64,000 bases of DNA, taken from assembly GCF_050947875.1 (NCBI RefSeq), contig NC_134574.1, positions 106,793,469 to 106,857,468 on the forward strand. The letters are read 5' to 3'. The notes under the pieces are model-generated. The model saw only the letters and a program-made list of their open reading frames with translations, searched no databases and had not been told where the DNA came from. This DNA is from Dermacentor variabilis (taxonomy: Eukaryota; Arthropoda; Arachnida; Ixodida; Ixodidae). Of the stretch, positions 24,101 through 32,400 are shown piece by piece; within the stretch, counting starts at the first letter, position 1, and each line of letters opens with the position of its first letter. The position numbers and the translations under genes are program-made.

Positions 24101-25561
24101 GTCGAGCTTCCGGGACTAGGCTCAGTGACGAACAGGGAAGACACCGGTCAAGTCATTAGTGACCTTATCAGTAAAGCACCGCTGTCGCCCGAGCAGAAAA
24201 CCGAACTACACCAGCTCTTACAAGAGTTTCAAGGTCTGTTCTCTGAGAGGCCTGGTAGGACTTCTGTACTTACTCATGATATAGAACTTACCTCCCCAGA
24301 GCCAGTACGATCCAAGGCGTATCGGGTGTCACCCCGCCAGAGCGATATTATGGAGGCGGAGGTAAAGAAAATGCTACAGCTCGGTGTTATTGAGGCAGGT
24401 GAGAGTGATTATACCTCCCCTTTGATTTTAGTTGAGGTACCGGGCAAGGAACCTCGTCCTTGCGTCGACTACCGCAGGCTTAATTCCATCACTAAGGATC
24501 AAATTTATCCGATCCCTAACATCGAGGAGCGCCTTGAGAGAGTTAGTAGCGCTCAGTTTATTTCCACCCTAGATCTTGTCAGGGGTTATTGGCAGGTTCC
24601 ACTTACAGAAGAGGCTAGTAGGTATGCGGCGTTCATTTCACCAATGGGAACATTCCGTCCTAAAGTGTTGAGTTTTGGTTTGAAGAACGCGCCATACTGT
24701 TTTTCAAGCCTCATGGATAAAGTGTTGCGGGGACAGCAAGAATTCGCTTTACCGTATCTAGACGACGTAGCGATATTCTCCGCATCCTGGTCTGAGCATA
24801 TGGCACACTTGCGGGCAGTGCTAACCCGCCTGCGCGAAGCGGGCTTGACAGTAAAGGCTCCTAAGTGCCAGTTAGCACAGGCCGAGGTTGTCTACCTCGG
24901 TCACGTGATTGGTCAGGGTCGTCGCCGCCCCTCTGAAATAAAAGTGGCCGCTGTGCGAGACTTTCCGCAACCGCGCACAAAGACCGATATTCGGTCGTTC
25001 TTAGGTGTCGCCGGCTACTATCAGAGGTACATCCCCAGGTACTCTGATATCGCGGCTCCCCTGACGGATGCTCTAAGAAAGTCAGAGCCTCAAACAGTCG
25101 TCTGGGACGAGACAAAGGAAAGAGCTTTTAGCGCCCTAAAGAGTGCCCTAACAAACCAGCCTGTGCTACGATCGCCAGACTATACAAAAGGGTTCATTGT
25201 TCAGTGCGATGCTAGTGAGCGAGGCATGGGCGTTGTACTGTGCCAACGGGAAAAGGGAGAAGTAGAACACCCCGTCCTGTATGCTAGTCGTAAGCTGACC
25301 AGTCGTGAGCAGGCGTATAGCGCCACCGAGAAAGAGTGTGCATGTCTCGTGTGGGCCGTTCAGAAATTGTCATGCTATCTAGCCGGCTCGAGGTTTATCA
25401 TTGAGACGGATCACTGCCCTCTCCAATGGCTGCAGACCATCTCTCCCAAAAATGGCCGCCTCCTGCGCTGGAGCCTCGCTTTACGACAATATTCCTTTGA
25501 GGTGCGTTACAAAAAGGGGAGTCTCAACGGTAACGCCGATGGCTTAAGTCGAAGCCCCTAA
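21104..25561 (+). CDS. Gag-Pol polyprotein, gypsy copy A
   Basis: One uninterrupted 1485-residue frame. In order: a short SAP-like start (residues 1-38, LRKPKLLELARELGL then KLRKPELLKAILE); a Glu/Lys/Arg-rich coiled-coil-like stretch (about 45-105); a capsid whose C-terminal half looks SCAN-like (about 110-285, GLEQFYSRLPENVRYWV); a CCHC knuckle (345-358); a protease-like region with D-S-A-A at 399; integrase with the H-H-C-C finger (His 644 onward) and catalytic D714, D773 and E808 (34 residues between the last two); a GPxRI module near 950; RT with YLDD at 1218-1221; RNase H starting with CDAS at 1369 and ending NADGLSR. Integrase before RT is the copia order in a gypsy-type protein, as in Gmr1 elements. 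There is no gag/pol frameshift, so cleavage must separate the parts. The start ATG fits AGCCATGG. Confidence 0.93.
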   Translation: MDLKSLRKPKLLELARELGLDVSDKLRKPELLKAILELEAEDDELSECLETIEERETAKRQERERKEQKEREQQEKKEERDRQHALEMKRLEIEMERARNGSQAHGAGERVLFKMTDLMRPFKLGEDIGLFLVNFERTCEKQGFSRETWPQRLLTLLPGEAADVVARLDREEAEDFDKVKSSLLKKYRLSAEAFRRKFRENEKGRSESYTEFAYRLMSNMQEWLKEEKAFGDHDKVLQCFGLEQFYSRLPENVRYWVLDRPDVCTVAKAAELAEEFVTRRARGAKDGQKGEFGSKFERPKFTPMRAKGNTRSADASGSSATEPKETAAAEAERRKRFEMRQARVCYTCQKPGHFSAQCPETTPKVVFFSIGSTDENMKLLEPYMRDLLVNGKECRVLRDSAATMDVVHPSYVEPHMFTGECAWIKQAVEAHSVCLPVAKVLIEGPFGALETEAAVSSMLPPQYPYLFSNRSDHLLREKGLLFGEASVQALTRSKVRELAAKAVVAGPTLSNNEKGSEAQQADIQSTPELNKLESVTLKAPDTGEETPDTGKLEELSTDLLIAPTSDGLNRLLKVSRSALIAEQKKDGSLENVRCNVKEGIARKNARFVERGGVLYRKYLDRRGVEFDQLIVPQCYRQDLLRLSHGGSWSGHLGVKKTKDRLLQEYYWPGCFRDADHFVRTCDTCQRVGKPGDKSRAPLKLVPIITEPFRRLVIDTVGPLPVTATGYRHILTVICPATKFPEAVPLKELSSVEIVNALLSIFARVGFPAEIQSDQGTVFTSALTTTFLERCGVKLLHSSVYHPQSNSVEKLHSVMKRVLRALCFEHQTDWELCLPGVMFALRTAPHAATGFSPAELVYGRSLRSPLRMLRESWEGRGDDPVVVEYVLKLLERLRRAQELSGEAMTKAQQRAKVYYDRTARARRFEVGDEVMILRTSLNNKLDVQWEGPARIVQKLSDVNYVVSLPGKRKAQQVYHCNLLKPYRQREAVVCMMVNVPEELPVELPGLGSVTNREDTGQVISDLISKAPLSPEQKTELHQLLQEFQGLFSERPGRTSVLTHDIELTSPEPVRSKAYRVSPRQSDIMEAEVKKMLQLGVIEAGESDYTSPLILVEVPGKEPRPCVDYRRLNSITKDQIYPIPNIEERLERVSSAQFISTLDLVRGYWQVPLTEEASRYAAFISPMGTFRPKVLSFGLKNAPYCFSSLMDKVLRGQQEFALPYLDDVAIFSASWSEHMAHLRAVLTRLREAGLTVKAPKCQLAQAEVVYLGHVIGQGRRRPSEIKVAAVRDFPQPRTKTDIRSFLGVAGYYQRYIPRYSDIAAPLTDALRKSEPQTVVWDETKERAFSALKSALTNQPVLRSPDYTKGFIVQCDASERGMGVVLCQREKGEVEHPVLYASRKLTSREQAYSATEKECACLVWAVQKLSCYLAGSRFIIETDHCPLQWLQTISPKNGRLLRWSLALRQYSFEVRYKKGSLNGNADGLSRSP

Positions 25562-25738
25562 CGTAGGAATCAGCCTAAAAATTGTTTGTTACTGATGTTT
25601 TTCTTCCTGAGGCAGGATTTTTTTAACATATTGCTTTTGTTTAGTGTTTCAAAGTGATGATATGCTTTCTAGTGCAATTTTTCAATTTGTGGACGCGTTC
25701 TGAGTGATGCTAGACTACTGTAAGGAACTAGGCAGTGG

Positions 25739-25746
25739 TATAAAAA
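25739..25746 (+). promoter_or_regulatory. Second TATA-like box before the 3' LTR
   Basis: GGTATAAAAAGGGG lies about 300 bases upstream of the 3' LTR, outside the LTR, and is conserved at 34087-34094 in copy B. It is a better TATA context than most chance matches. It could drive a short transcript through the 3' LTR, or be a relic of an older LTR. No function is shown by the sequence. Confidence 0.4.
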
Positions 25747-26033
25747 GGGGAAAGAGCCTGGCAGGGCTTAGTGAGGGTTGTGCCGTGCTTGCTGACTGAG
25801 CGGTTGAGTTTCAGCGTAGTTCTAACGCTTGCCGGGAACGAGAGCAAAAATGTGAACTCTCCCGAAGTCACTTTGCAGTGTCCCGTGCGAACCTGAACGA
25901 GAGAACGAGGCCTTCTCTGTGCGCTGCGCTCAAGAAACGTCGAGGGACGCCCGACTTCGGTTATGAGCATCATCGAGCGCCATCCCTCCGGACAGCGGAT
26001 GCAGTCCCCTGTCCATCGGGATCTCCTTCCCCC

Positions 26034-26045
26034 GGCGGGGCGGTC
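26034..26045 (+). other. Polypurine-type tract, copy A
   Basis: GGCGGGGCGGTC directly precedes the 3' LTR and is the expected plus-strand priming site. It is more G/C-mixed than a classical polypurine tract. The same sequence precedes the 3' LTR of copy B (34383-34394). Confidence 0.55.
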
Positions 26046-26711
26046 TGTTGCGTTTCGCCTGCGACACGCGGTTTTGCCGGCGCGACTGCGGCGGGGCGGC
26101 AGACATTTTGGCCCGTTCGGCGTCGCCGCAACGCTCCCCGCCAGGCGTTTCCAGGCATGTTCCGATGCCACGTGTCTTCATGTGCGTGTGTGAGTGTATG
26201 TGCCATTGTGCCTGAACCAGGCGATGCGACAGCAGGGATCACCCTCTCATTCCAGTCATTGTGCCCGAACCAGGCGATGCGACAGCAGGGATCACCCTCT
26301 CATTCCAGTCATTGTGCCCGACCGGGAGCGCTACGACAGTGTGCGTCACCATTAGCCCATTGTACATTCACGTGCTCGTCTATTGAGGGGTTCCTTCTTG
26401 CCCTCAACCGCGAGAGTATAAAAACAGCTGCCCCCGGACGCCAAAAGGAGGGCTCCGATTTCTTCTGTTGAGTAAAGTGCTCTCCCGTCTCTCTACTTCG
26501 GTCAACCCGACCGCCAACTCTTTGCGATGTTAAAATAAACAAGTTGTTTTGTTGTTACCAGTCGACTCATGCTTTGCCGGGACCTTCGGATGCTTCCAGT
26601 TGTACCCCAGGCCGCCAGGCCAACGCTACCCTTGGGGCTTGCGACCCAGGTACAACCACGGGCGTCAGCGCCGAGTTCCCAACAACCGATGCCATCGGTG
26701 GGATCCAAACA
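26046..26711 (+). repeat. 3' LTR of gypsy copy A
   Basis: 666 bases, the same length as the 5' LTR, with the same two-unit U3 array, TATA box and AATAAA. Differences seen by eye are a G/C change in the ATTAGC-CATTG block, a T/C change in GGTCAACC-GACC, and two in the GCGTCA-CGCCG block. Confidence 0.95.
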
Positions 26712-26746
26712 CCACCAACATTGAGACGTTTTTTCGTAGCGCGCAA

Positions 26747-26941
26747 TTATTTTGAAGAAACCATACTGGAAAAAAAACTCAGTGGCCTCTGATGCAAGGC
26801 CTGGGACACGATCTCTTCACCATACGCGATGTGTAGGCGTTCATGTATGACGGACACACTAGTCTCATGGGCCCATTCACATCGGATAACAGTACGAACT
26901 TCCACTGGTGACCACGTTGTCAGCACACGTCTGCCTGCCAT
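26747..26941 (-). pseudogene. Mariner transposase N-terminal remnant
   Basis: From an ATG at 26941 the minus strand reads MAGRRVLTTWSPVEVRTVIR, then HIAYGEEIVSQ. This matches the helix-turn-helix start of mariner transposases (E-x-R-x-V-I-x-x-x-x-x-x-G-x-S-x-x-x-I-H and Y-G-E). The frame stops after 65 codons. The catalytic DD34D core is absent from the whole element, so it was internally deleted. Confidence 0.6.
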
Positions 26942-26999
26942 CGTGATTTGTATTCGAATAACCTCGGGCAAGTGTCACTGTGCTGTGCGATGACAGTAT

Positions 27000-27180
27000 T
27001 CGGTGCCAGTGACCGATGGTGACTGTGTGTCTAGGCTCCTTCCTTCCCTTATCTCTACTTTGTTACCACTTTACCTCCCCCTCCCCTCTCTCCCCAGTGT
27101 AGGGTAGCCAACCGGATCTTTTTCTCTGGTTAACCTCCCTGCCTTTCCCCTTTCCTCTCTCTCTCTCTCTCTCTCTCGGG
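27000..27180 (+). repeat. LINE 3' UTR fragment
   Basis: A pyrimidine-rich stretch with GTAGCCAACCGGATC and CTGGTTAACCTCCCTGCC-type blocks, ending in (CT)n. It matches the tail of the minus-strand LINE at 4684-4858 block by block. It lies between the mariner transposase start and its right terminal repeat, so it probably inserted into the mariner. Confidence 0.5.
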
Positions 27181-27384
27181 CACGCCGGTCTGCTGCTACC
27201 AGTGCACTGCTGCTACTCTCTCTTCTTCGACACTTTGCGCATGCGTCATTCCTCCTCCACTGACGGCCCTTCCATCGTTCACCCATCAACGGGCGTGGAT
27301 TTATGGCAATTGTTTATTTCACCTGGTGTACTATGTCCTCGCTTACAGAAAATGACGAAACTTATTTTTGGAACGTCCCTCGTA

Positions 27385-27749
27385 CTTACATCTTCTCTAG
27401 GAGTTGCCATCGCAGTTTTTTTTAATTATTATTGTAATTTTCACGCCAGAAAATTCTACAACCGAACTGAGTAAACTAGACAAAGGCATTGGGCAGAAAC
27501 CACCAGAGGGTGATCGTCAGAGTTACGGTAGGCTGAGATATGTTGCGGTGGACAGTTATTGGTTAGCTGTTGTTAGGCGTCTGCATGCTGTCACGCTGAT
27601 CGGCCTCCGCGATCGGCCGGCATTAAAAACTCACATGCACTGCTATCTGGATCAGCCAACTAAGTCGCACCCTATGATTGCACTGTCTCCACATCGGCTA
27701 ATTTAGGTCGGTCAGAGAGCCGTCCATGCATGCAATGATGTACGGGAGC
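27385..27749. other. No recognisable gene
   Basis: Spacer between the mariner-like element and the repeat that hosts gypsy copy B. Nothing recognised. Confidence 0.5.
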
Positions 27750-28286
27750 ACCTTTCTCCAGTGCAGACTATGCAGGCTACTACTGAGAAAGCCGGCTCAA
27801 GAATGTCGCAAGGTGTGAGACCGGGCTAATCAGTATTCCATCAGGATATAACCATATATTCATTGAGAGGAGGCTTATATTAGGATAAACTGATCTTATT
27901 TATTGCACGAAGTGCACTCGGTGCCTTCTGAAACCCGTTTGTGCCGACCCTCCCCTAGGCTGTAGAAACAATCATGCACGGGGCCTTCTCTAGTTTATCC
28001 ATGGCTGTCCCGAGCAAAGGTCCCGGTCCCGCGGTCAAGGCGTAACACAAAAACGCCTCCACCCGTCGTGACGTAACAGCGCGGCAGTCGTCTGAATGTG
28101 GTGCTCGGTAGATAGCGCAGTCCGTGGCGCGTACTCGAAGTCGTAAATCTGGGTCGCGCTACCGGTTGTGTAAACAGTCGCAGCTGCCACTGACCGTGTG
28201 TCCTGCAGGGGTTCGCGCCTGGCTCGCGGGCGCACGAAGCGTTGACGGAGACATTCCGACCAACGTTGTCACGGAACTCCTAAGGC
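27750..28286. repeat. Repeat Y, copy 1 (left part)
   Basis: Aligns in order with parts of 38955-40490. Shared blocks are ACTGAGAAAGCCGG near 27780 and 38980, TTTATTG-ACGA-GTGCACT near 27898 and 39262, CCCGCGGTCAAGGC near 28027 and 40177, and CCAACGTTGTCAC near 28259 and 40399. Gypsy copy B interrupts it, and it continues at 35224. Confidence 0.65.
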
Positions 28287-29111
28287 TGTTGCGTTTCGCC
28301 TGCGACACGTGGTTTTGCCGGCGCGACTGCGGCGGGGCGGCAGACATTTTGGCCCGATCGTCGTCGCCGCAACACTCATCGCCAGGTGTTTCCAAGCGCG
28401 TCTGCGGCGATGCGACCGCCTAGGGATCCTCCTCGCATTCCAGTTATTGGGCCCGAAACAGGCGATGCCAAAGCAGGGATCTCGTTCCAGTCATTGTGCC
28501 CGAAACAGGCGATGCCAAAGCAGGGATCTCATTCCAGTTATTGGGCCCGAAACAGGCGATGCCAAAGCAGGGATCTCGTTCCAGTCATTGTGTCCGACCG
28601 GCAGCGCCACGACAGGGTGCTACGAGATCGTGCGCAGCGCCACGACGGGGTGCTACGAGATCGTGCGCAGCGCCACGACAGGGTGCTACGAGATCGTGCG
28701 CAGCGCCTCGACATGGTGCTACGGCATCGCTACGACAGTGTGCGTCACCATTAGCCCATTGTACCTTCACGTGCTCGTCTTTTGAGGGGTTCCTTCTTGC
28801 CCTCAACTGCGAGAGTATAAAAACAGCTGCCCCCGGACGCCAAAAGGAGGGCTCCGATTTCTTCTGTTGAGTGAAGTGCTCTCCCGTCTCTCTACTTCGG
28901 TCAAACCTGACCGCCAACTCTTTGCGATGTTAAAATAAACAAGTTGTTTCGTTGTTACCAGTCGACTCATGCTTTGCCGGGACCTTCGGATGCTTCGAGT
29001 TGTACCCCAGGCCGCCAGGCCAACGCTACCCTTGGGGCTTGCGACCCAGGTACAACCACGGGCGTCAGCGCCGAGTTCCCAACAGATCGTACCAGCAGTC
29101 AGATCCAAACA
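28287..29111 (+). repeat. 5' LTR of gypsy copy B
   Basis: Shares its ends, TATA box (28816-28821) and AATAAA (28934-28939) with copy A but has a different U3. There are three 47-base units (28451-28591, GCCCGAAACAGG type) followed by three 33-base units plus a partial one (28602-28733, CAGCGCCACGAC type). The segment around the copy A repeats (GATGCCACGTGTCTTCATG) is missing. The last 30 bases also differ from copy A. Confidence 0.95.
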
Positions 29112-29466
29112 TCTGGTTGGCAGCGGTGAGATCGCCTACGACTTCAAACAACGGTCTGCCAGCGGCGAGATCGCGACAACGGAGGCCAGCAGCAAAGAGA
29201 TGCAGTTGACTGTATGCTGAGCAGCTCAACGACGATCCGGGAGCAGTGCAACGAGCCCTGTGTGACGACTGGTTGCCTGCAGCGGAACGACTGCGCGGAA
29301 CTCTTGACTGCGAGGTTTGGTGAGTGCGGGACTTTCTTCTTCTGAGCTTTGCCAGGCTTTTTGTTAGTGTCAGAAACAGAGCTGGTAATTGTGGTTGTCG
29401 TTGCTGCCGGGTTAGTTTGCGGCAAGACAATAGTAAGCAGTAGAGAAAGCAGCATTCAGAGCAGCC

Positions 29467-32400
29467 ATGGATTTGAAGTCGTTGCGCAAACCGAAATTGT
29501 CGGAGCTTGCAAGAGAGTTGGGTCTGGATGTCTCGGACAAACTCAGAAAACCAGAACTGCTAAAGGCTATTCTTGAGTTAGAGGCTGAGGATGACGAGCT
29601 GTCGGAACGCCTTGAGACTATTGAAGAGAGGGAGACTGCAAAAGAAAAAGAAGAGCGTGAACGTAAAGAACAGAAAGAGCGAGAGCAACAAGAGCGTGAC
29701 CGTCAACACGCTTTGGAAATGAAGCGTCTTGAGGTAGAGATGGAACGCGCTCGTAATGGAAGTCAGGCACACGGTGCAGGAGAACGCGTATTGTTCAAAA
29801 TGACTGACCTGATGCGGCCGTTTAAGCTTGGAGAGGACATTGGTTTGTTCCTGGTTAACTTTGAGCGAACGTGCGAGAAGCAGGGGTTCTCTCGGGAAAC
29901 GTGGCCACAGCGCTTGCTCACTTTGTTACCCGGCGAGGCGGCCGACGTAGTCGCTCGCTTGGATAGAGAGGAAGCAGAGGATTTCGACAAAGTAAAATCG
30001 AGTCTGCTAAAAAAGTACCGGCTGTCTGCGGAAGCGTTCCGTCGGAAGTTTCGGGAAAATGAGAAAGGCAGAAGTGAGTCATATACAGAGTTTGCGTATA
30101 GGCTTATGTCGAACATGCAGGAGTGGCTCAAAGAAGAGAAAGCGTTTGGTGACCACGATAAAGTTCTGCAGTGCTTCGGGCTAGAACAGTTTTATAGTCG
30201 GTTACCGGAGAACGTGCGATACTGGGTCTTGGATAGGCCAGACGTGAGTACGGTGGCTAGAGCCGCTGAGCTAGCCGAGGAGTTTGTGACGCGTCGAGCT
30301 CGCGGAGCTAAGGACGGTCAAAAGGGTGAATTTGGCTCGAAGTTTGAGAGGCCGAAGTTCACGCCCATGAGATTTAAGGGGGACACGCGTAGTGAGGATG
30401 CGAGTGAAAGCAGTCCGACCAAACGTAAAGAGACGGCGGCAGCCAAACGCAGAAAGCGGTTCGAAATGAGGCGAGCGCGCTTGTGTTATACGTGCCAGAA
30501 GCCGGGTCACTTTTCGGCGCAGTGTCCGGAAACAACACCAAAAGTTGTGTTTTTTTCAATAGGCAGCACGGACGAGAACATGAAGCTTCTCGAGCCTTAC
30601 ATGCGAGACCTCCTCGTGAACGGGAAAGAGTGCCGAGTGCTTCGCGATTCCGCAGCTACGATGGATGTAGTTCACCCATCTTACGTAGAACCCCATATGT
30701 TCACGGGCGAGTGCGCATGGATCAAGCAAGCCGTGGAAGCTCATAGCGTGTGTCTGCCGGTAGCAAAAGTGCTTATTGAAGGACCTTTCGGAGCGCTTGA
30801 GACGGAGGCCGCAGTGTCATCTATGCTGCCACCCCAGTACCCGTACCTATTTTCAAACAGGTCCGATCACCTCCTGCGCGAGAAGGGGCTTTTGTTTGGT
30901 GAAGCTAGTGTTCAGGCCTTAACCAGATCGAAGGTTCGGGAGCTCGCTGCAAAGGCGGTAGTTGCGGGGCCGACGTTATCAAACAACGAAAAAGGGTCAG
31001 AGGCGCAGCAAGCTGATATTCAGAGCACGCCCGAACTGAATAGACTTGAGTCTGTAACGTTAAAGGCGCCAGATACTGGAGAGGAAACGCCCGACGCGGG
31101 AAAGTTAGAAGAGCTATCTACTGATTTGCTCATCGCGCCTACGTCAGACGGACTTGATAGGTTGCTAAAAGTCAGCCGGTCGGCTTTGATAGCCGAGCAA
31201 AAAAAGGATGGCAGCCTGGAAAACGTGCGCTGCAATGTCAAAGAAGGTATCGCCAGGAAAACTGCGCGTTTTGTGGAAAGAGGGGGAGTCCTGTACCGGA
31301 AGTATCTAGACCGCAGAGGAGTGGAGTTCGATCAGCTGGTCGTGCCTCAATGCTATCGTCAGGATCTGTTGCGCTTGTCACACGGGGGTTCGTGGTCCGG
31401 ACACCTAGGAGTTAAGAAAACTAAGGACCGTCTCTTGCAAGAGTACTATTGGCCAGGGTGTTTTCGGGACGCAGACCATTTCGTGAGGACATGTGACACT
31501 TGTCAGCGGGTGGGCAAACCAGGGGACAAATCAAGGGCGCCGTTGAAATTGGTACCTATCATAACGGAGCCTTTTAGACGGCTCGTTATTGATACAGTGG
31601 GACCTCTGCCGGTAACAGCCACGGGGTACAGACACATTTTGACTGTGATCTGCCCAGCGACAAAGTTCCCTGAAGCAGTGCCGCTTAAAGAACTCAGCTC
31701 AGTTGAGATAGTTAATGCACTACTGTCCATATTTGCGCGAGTTGGTTTCCCTGCGGAAATCCAATCAGATCAGGGCACAGTGTTTACTAGCGCTTTAACG
31801 ACAACTTTTCTCGAAAGGTGTGGGGTAAAGCTGTTACACAGCTCAGTGTACCACCCACAGTCGAATTCCGTTGAGAAGCTCCACTCCGTCATGAAGCGCG
31901 TGTTGAGAGCGTTGTGTTTTGAACATCGAACTGACTGGGAGCTGTGTCTGCCTGGGGTGATGTTTGCTTTAAGGACCGCGCCGCATGCGGCTACGGGGTT
32001 TTCGCCAGCTGAACTGGTGTACGGTCGCTCGCTTCGATCTCCGCTTCGCATGCTTCGAGAATCATGGGAAGGTAGGGGCGACGACCCAGTCGTGGTGGAG
32101 TACGTGCTTAAGCTCCTCGAACGCTTAAGAAGGGCACAGGAGTTGTCAGGTGAAGAAATGACAAAGGCCCAGCAGAGGGCCAAGGTTTATTATGATCGGA
32201 CAGCCAGGGCCCGTCGTTTTGAGGTTGGCGATGAGGTCATGATATTGCGCACATCGCTAGACAACAAACTAGACGTGCAGTGGGAGGGCCCAGCACGAAT
32301 TGTTCAGAAACTGTCGGACGTTAACTACGTGGTAAGTCTGCCAGGAAAGCGGAAAGCACAGCAAGTTTACCACTGTAATCTGCTCAAACCTTATAGACAA

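Larger units (their letters stand above)
20084..26711 (+). mobile_element. Full-length Ty3/gypsy element, copy A (Gmr1-like)
   Basis: A 6.6-kb element with two 666-base LTRs (20084-20749 and 26046-26711), both TG...CA. It is flanked by the 4-bp duplication CCAC (20080-20083 and 26712-26715). Between them lie a primer-binding site at 20752, one long Gag-Pol frame (21104-25561), a 480-base 3' untranslated part and a G-rich tract just before the 3' LTR. No env-like frame is present. The pol order is protease, integrase, RT, RNase H. The LTRs differ at about four positions by eye (about 0.6%), so insertion was recent on a genomic scale. It landed inside a mariner-like element. Confidence 0.95.
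19961..27382 (-). mobile_element. Mariner-like element interrupted by gypsy copy A
   Basis: Terminal inverted repeats of about 37 imperfect bases start CGAGGGACGTTTCG at 19961 and, inverted, CGAGGGACGTTCC at 27382. Both are followed by blocks ending TTCGTCATTT. Each end is next to TA (19959-19960 and 27383-27384), the mariner target duplication. Without the gypsy insertion the element is about 790 bases, shorter than an autonomous mariner (about 1.3 kb). The minus strand carries remnants of transposase start and end (separate entries). A LINE-type 3' tail seems to be inserted in its 5' part at 27000-27180. CGAGGG-type ends are common in mariner families. The subfamily is not determined. Confidence 0.75.

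Noticed and set aside
25562..26045. Possible env-like gene after pol in the gypsy copies
   Set aside because: The 480-base interval has no frame with signal peptide or membrane segment.
25878..26471. 197-codon frame across the 3' untranslated part and LTR of copy A (and the 247-codon one at 34119-34862 in copy B)
   Set aside because: It runs through non-coding LTR repeats, and the 33- and 47-base units shape it. The proteins differ completely in the U3 part between copies and no domain is visible.
28451..28733. Regularly spaced repeats that could suggest a CRISPR-like array
   Set aside because: They are contiguous tandem units without spacers, inside the U3 of an LTR, and the genome is eukaryotic.
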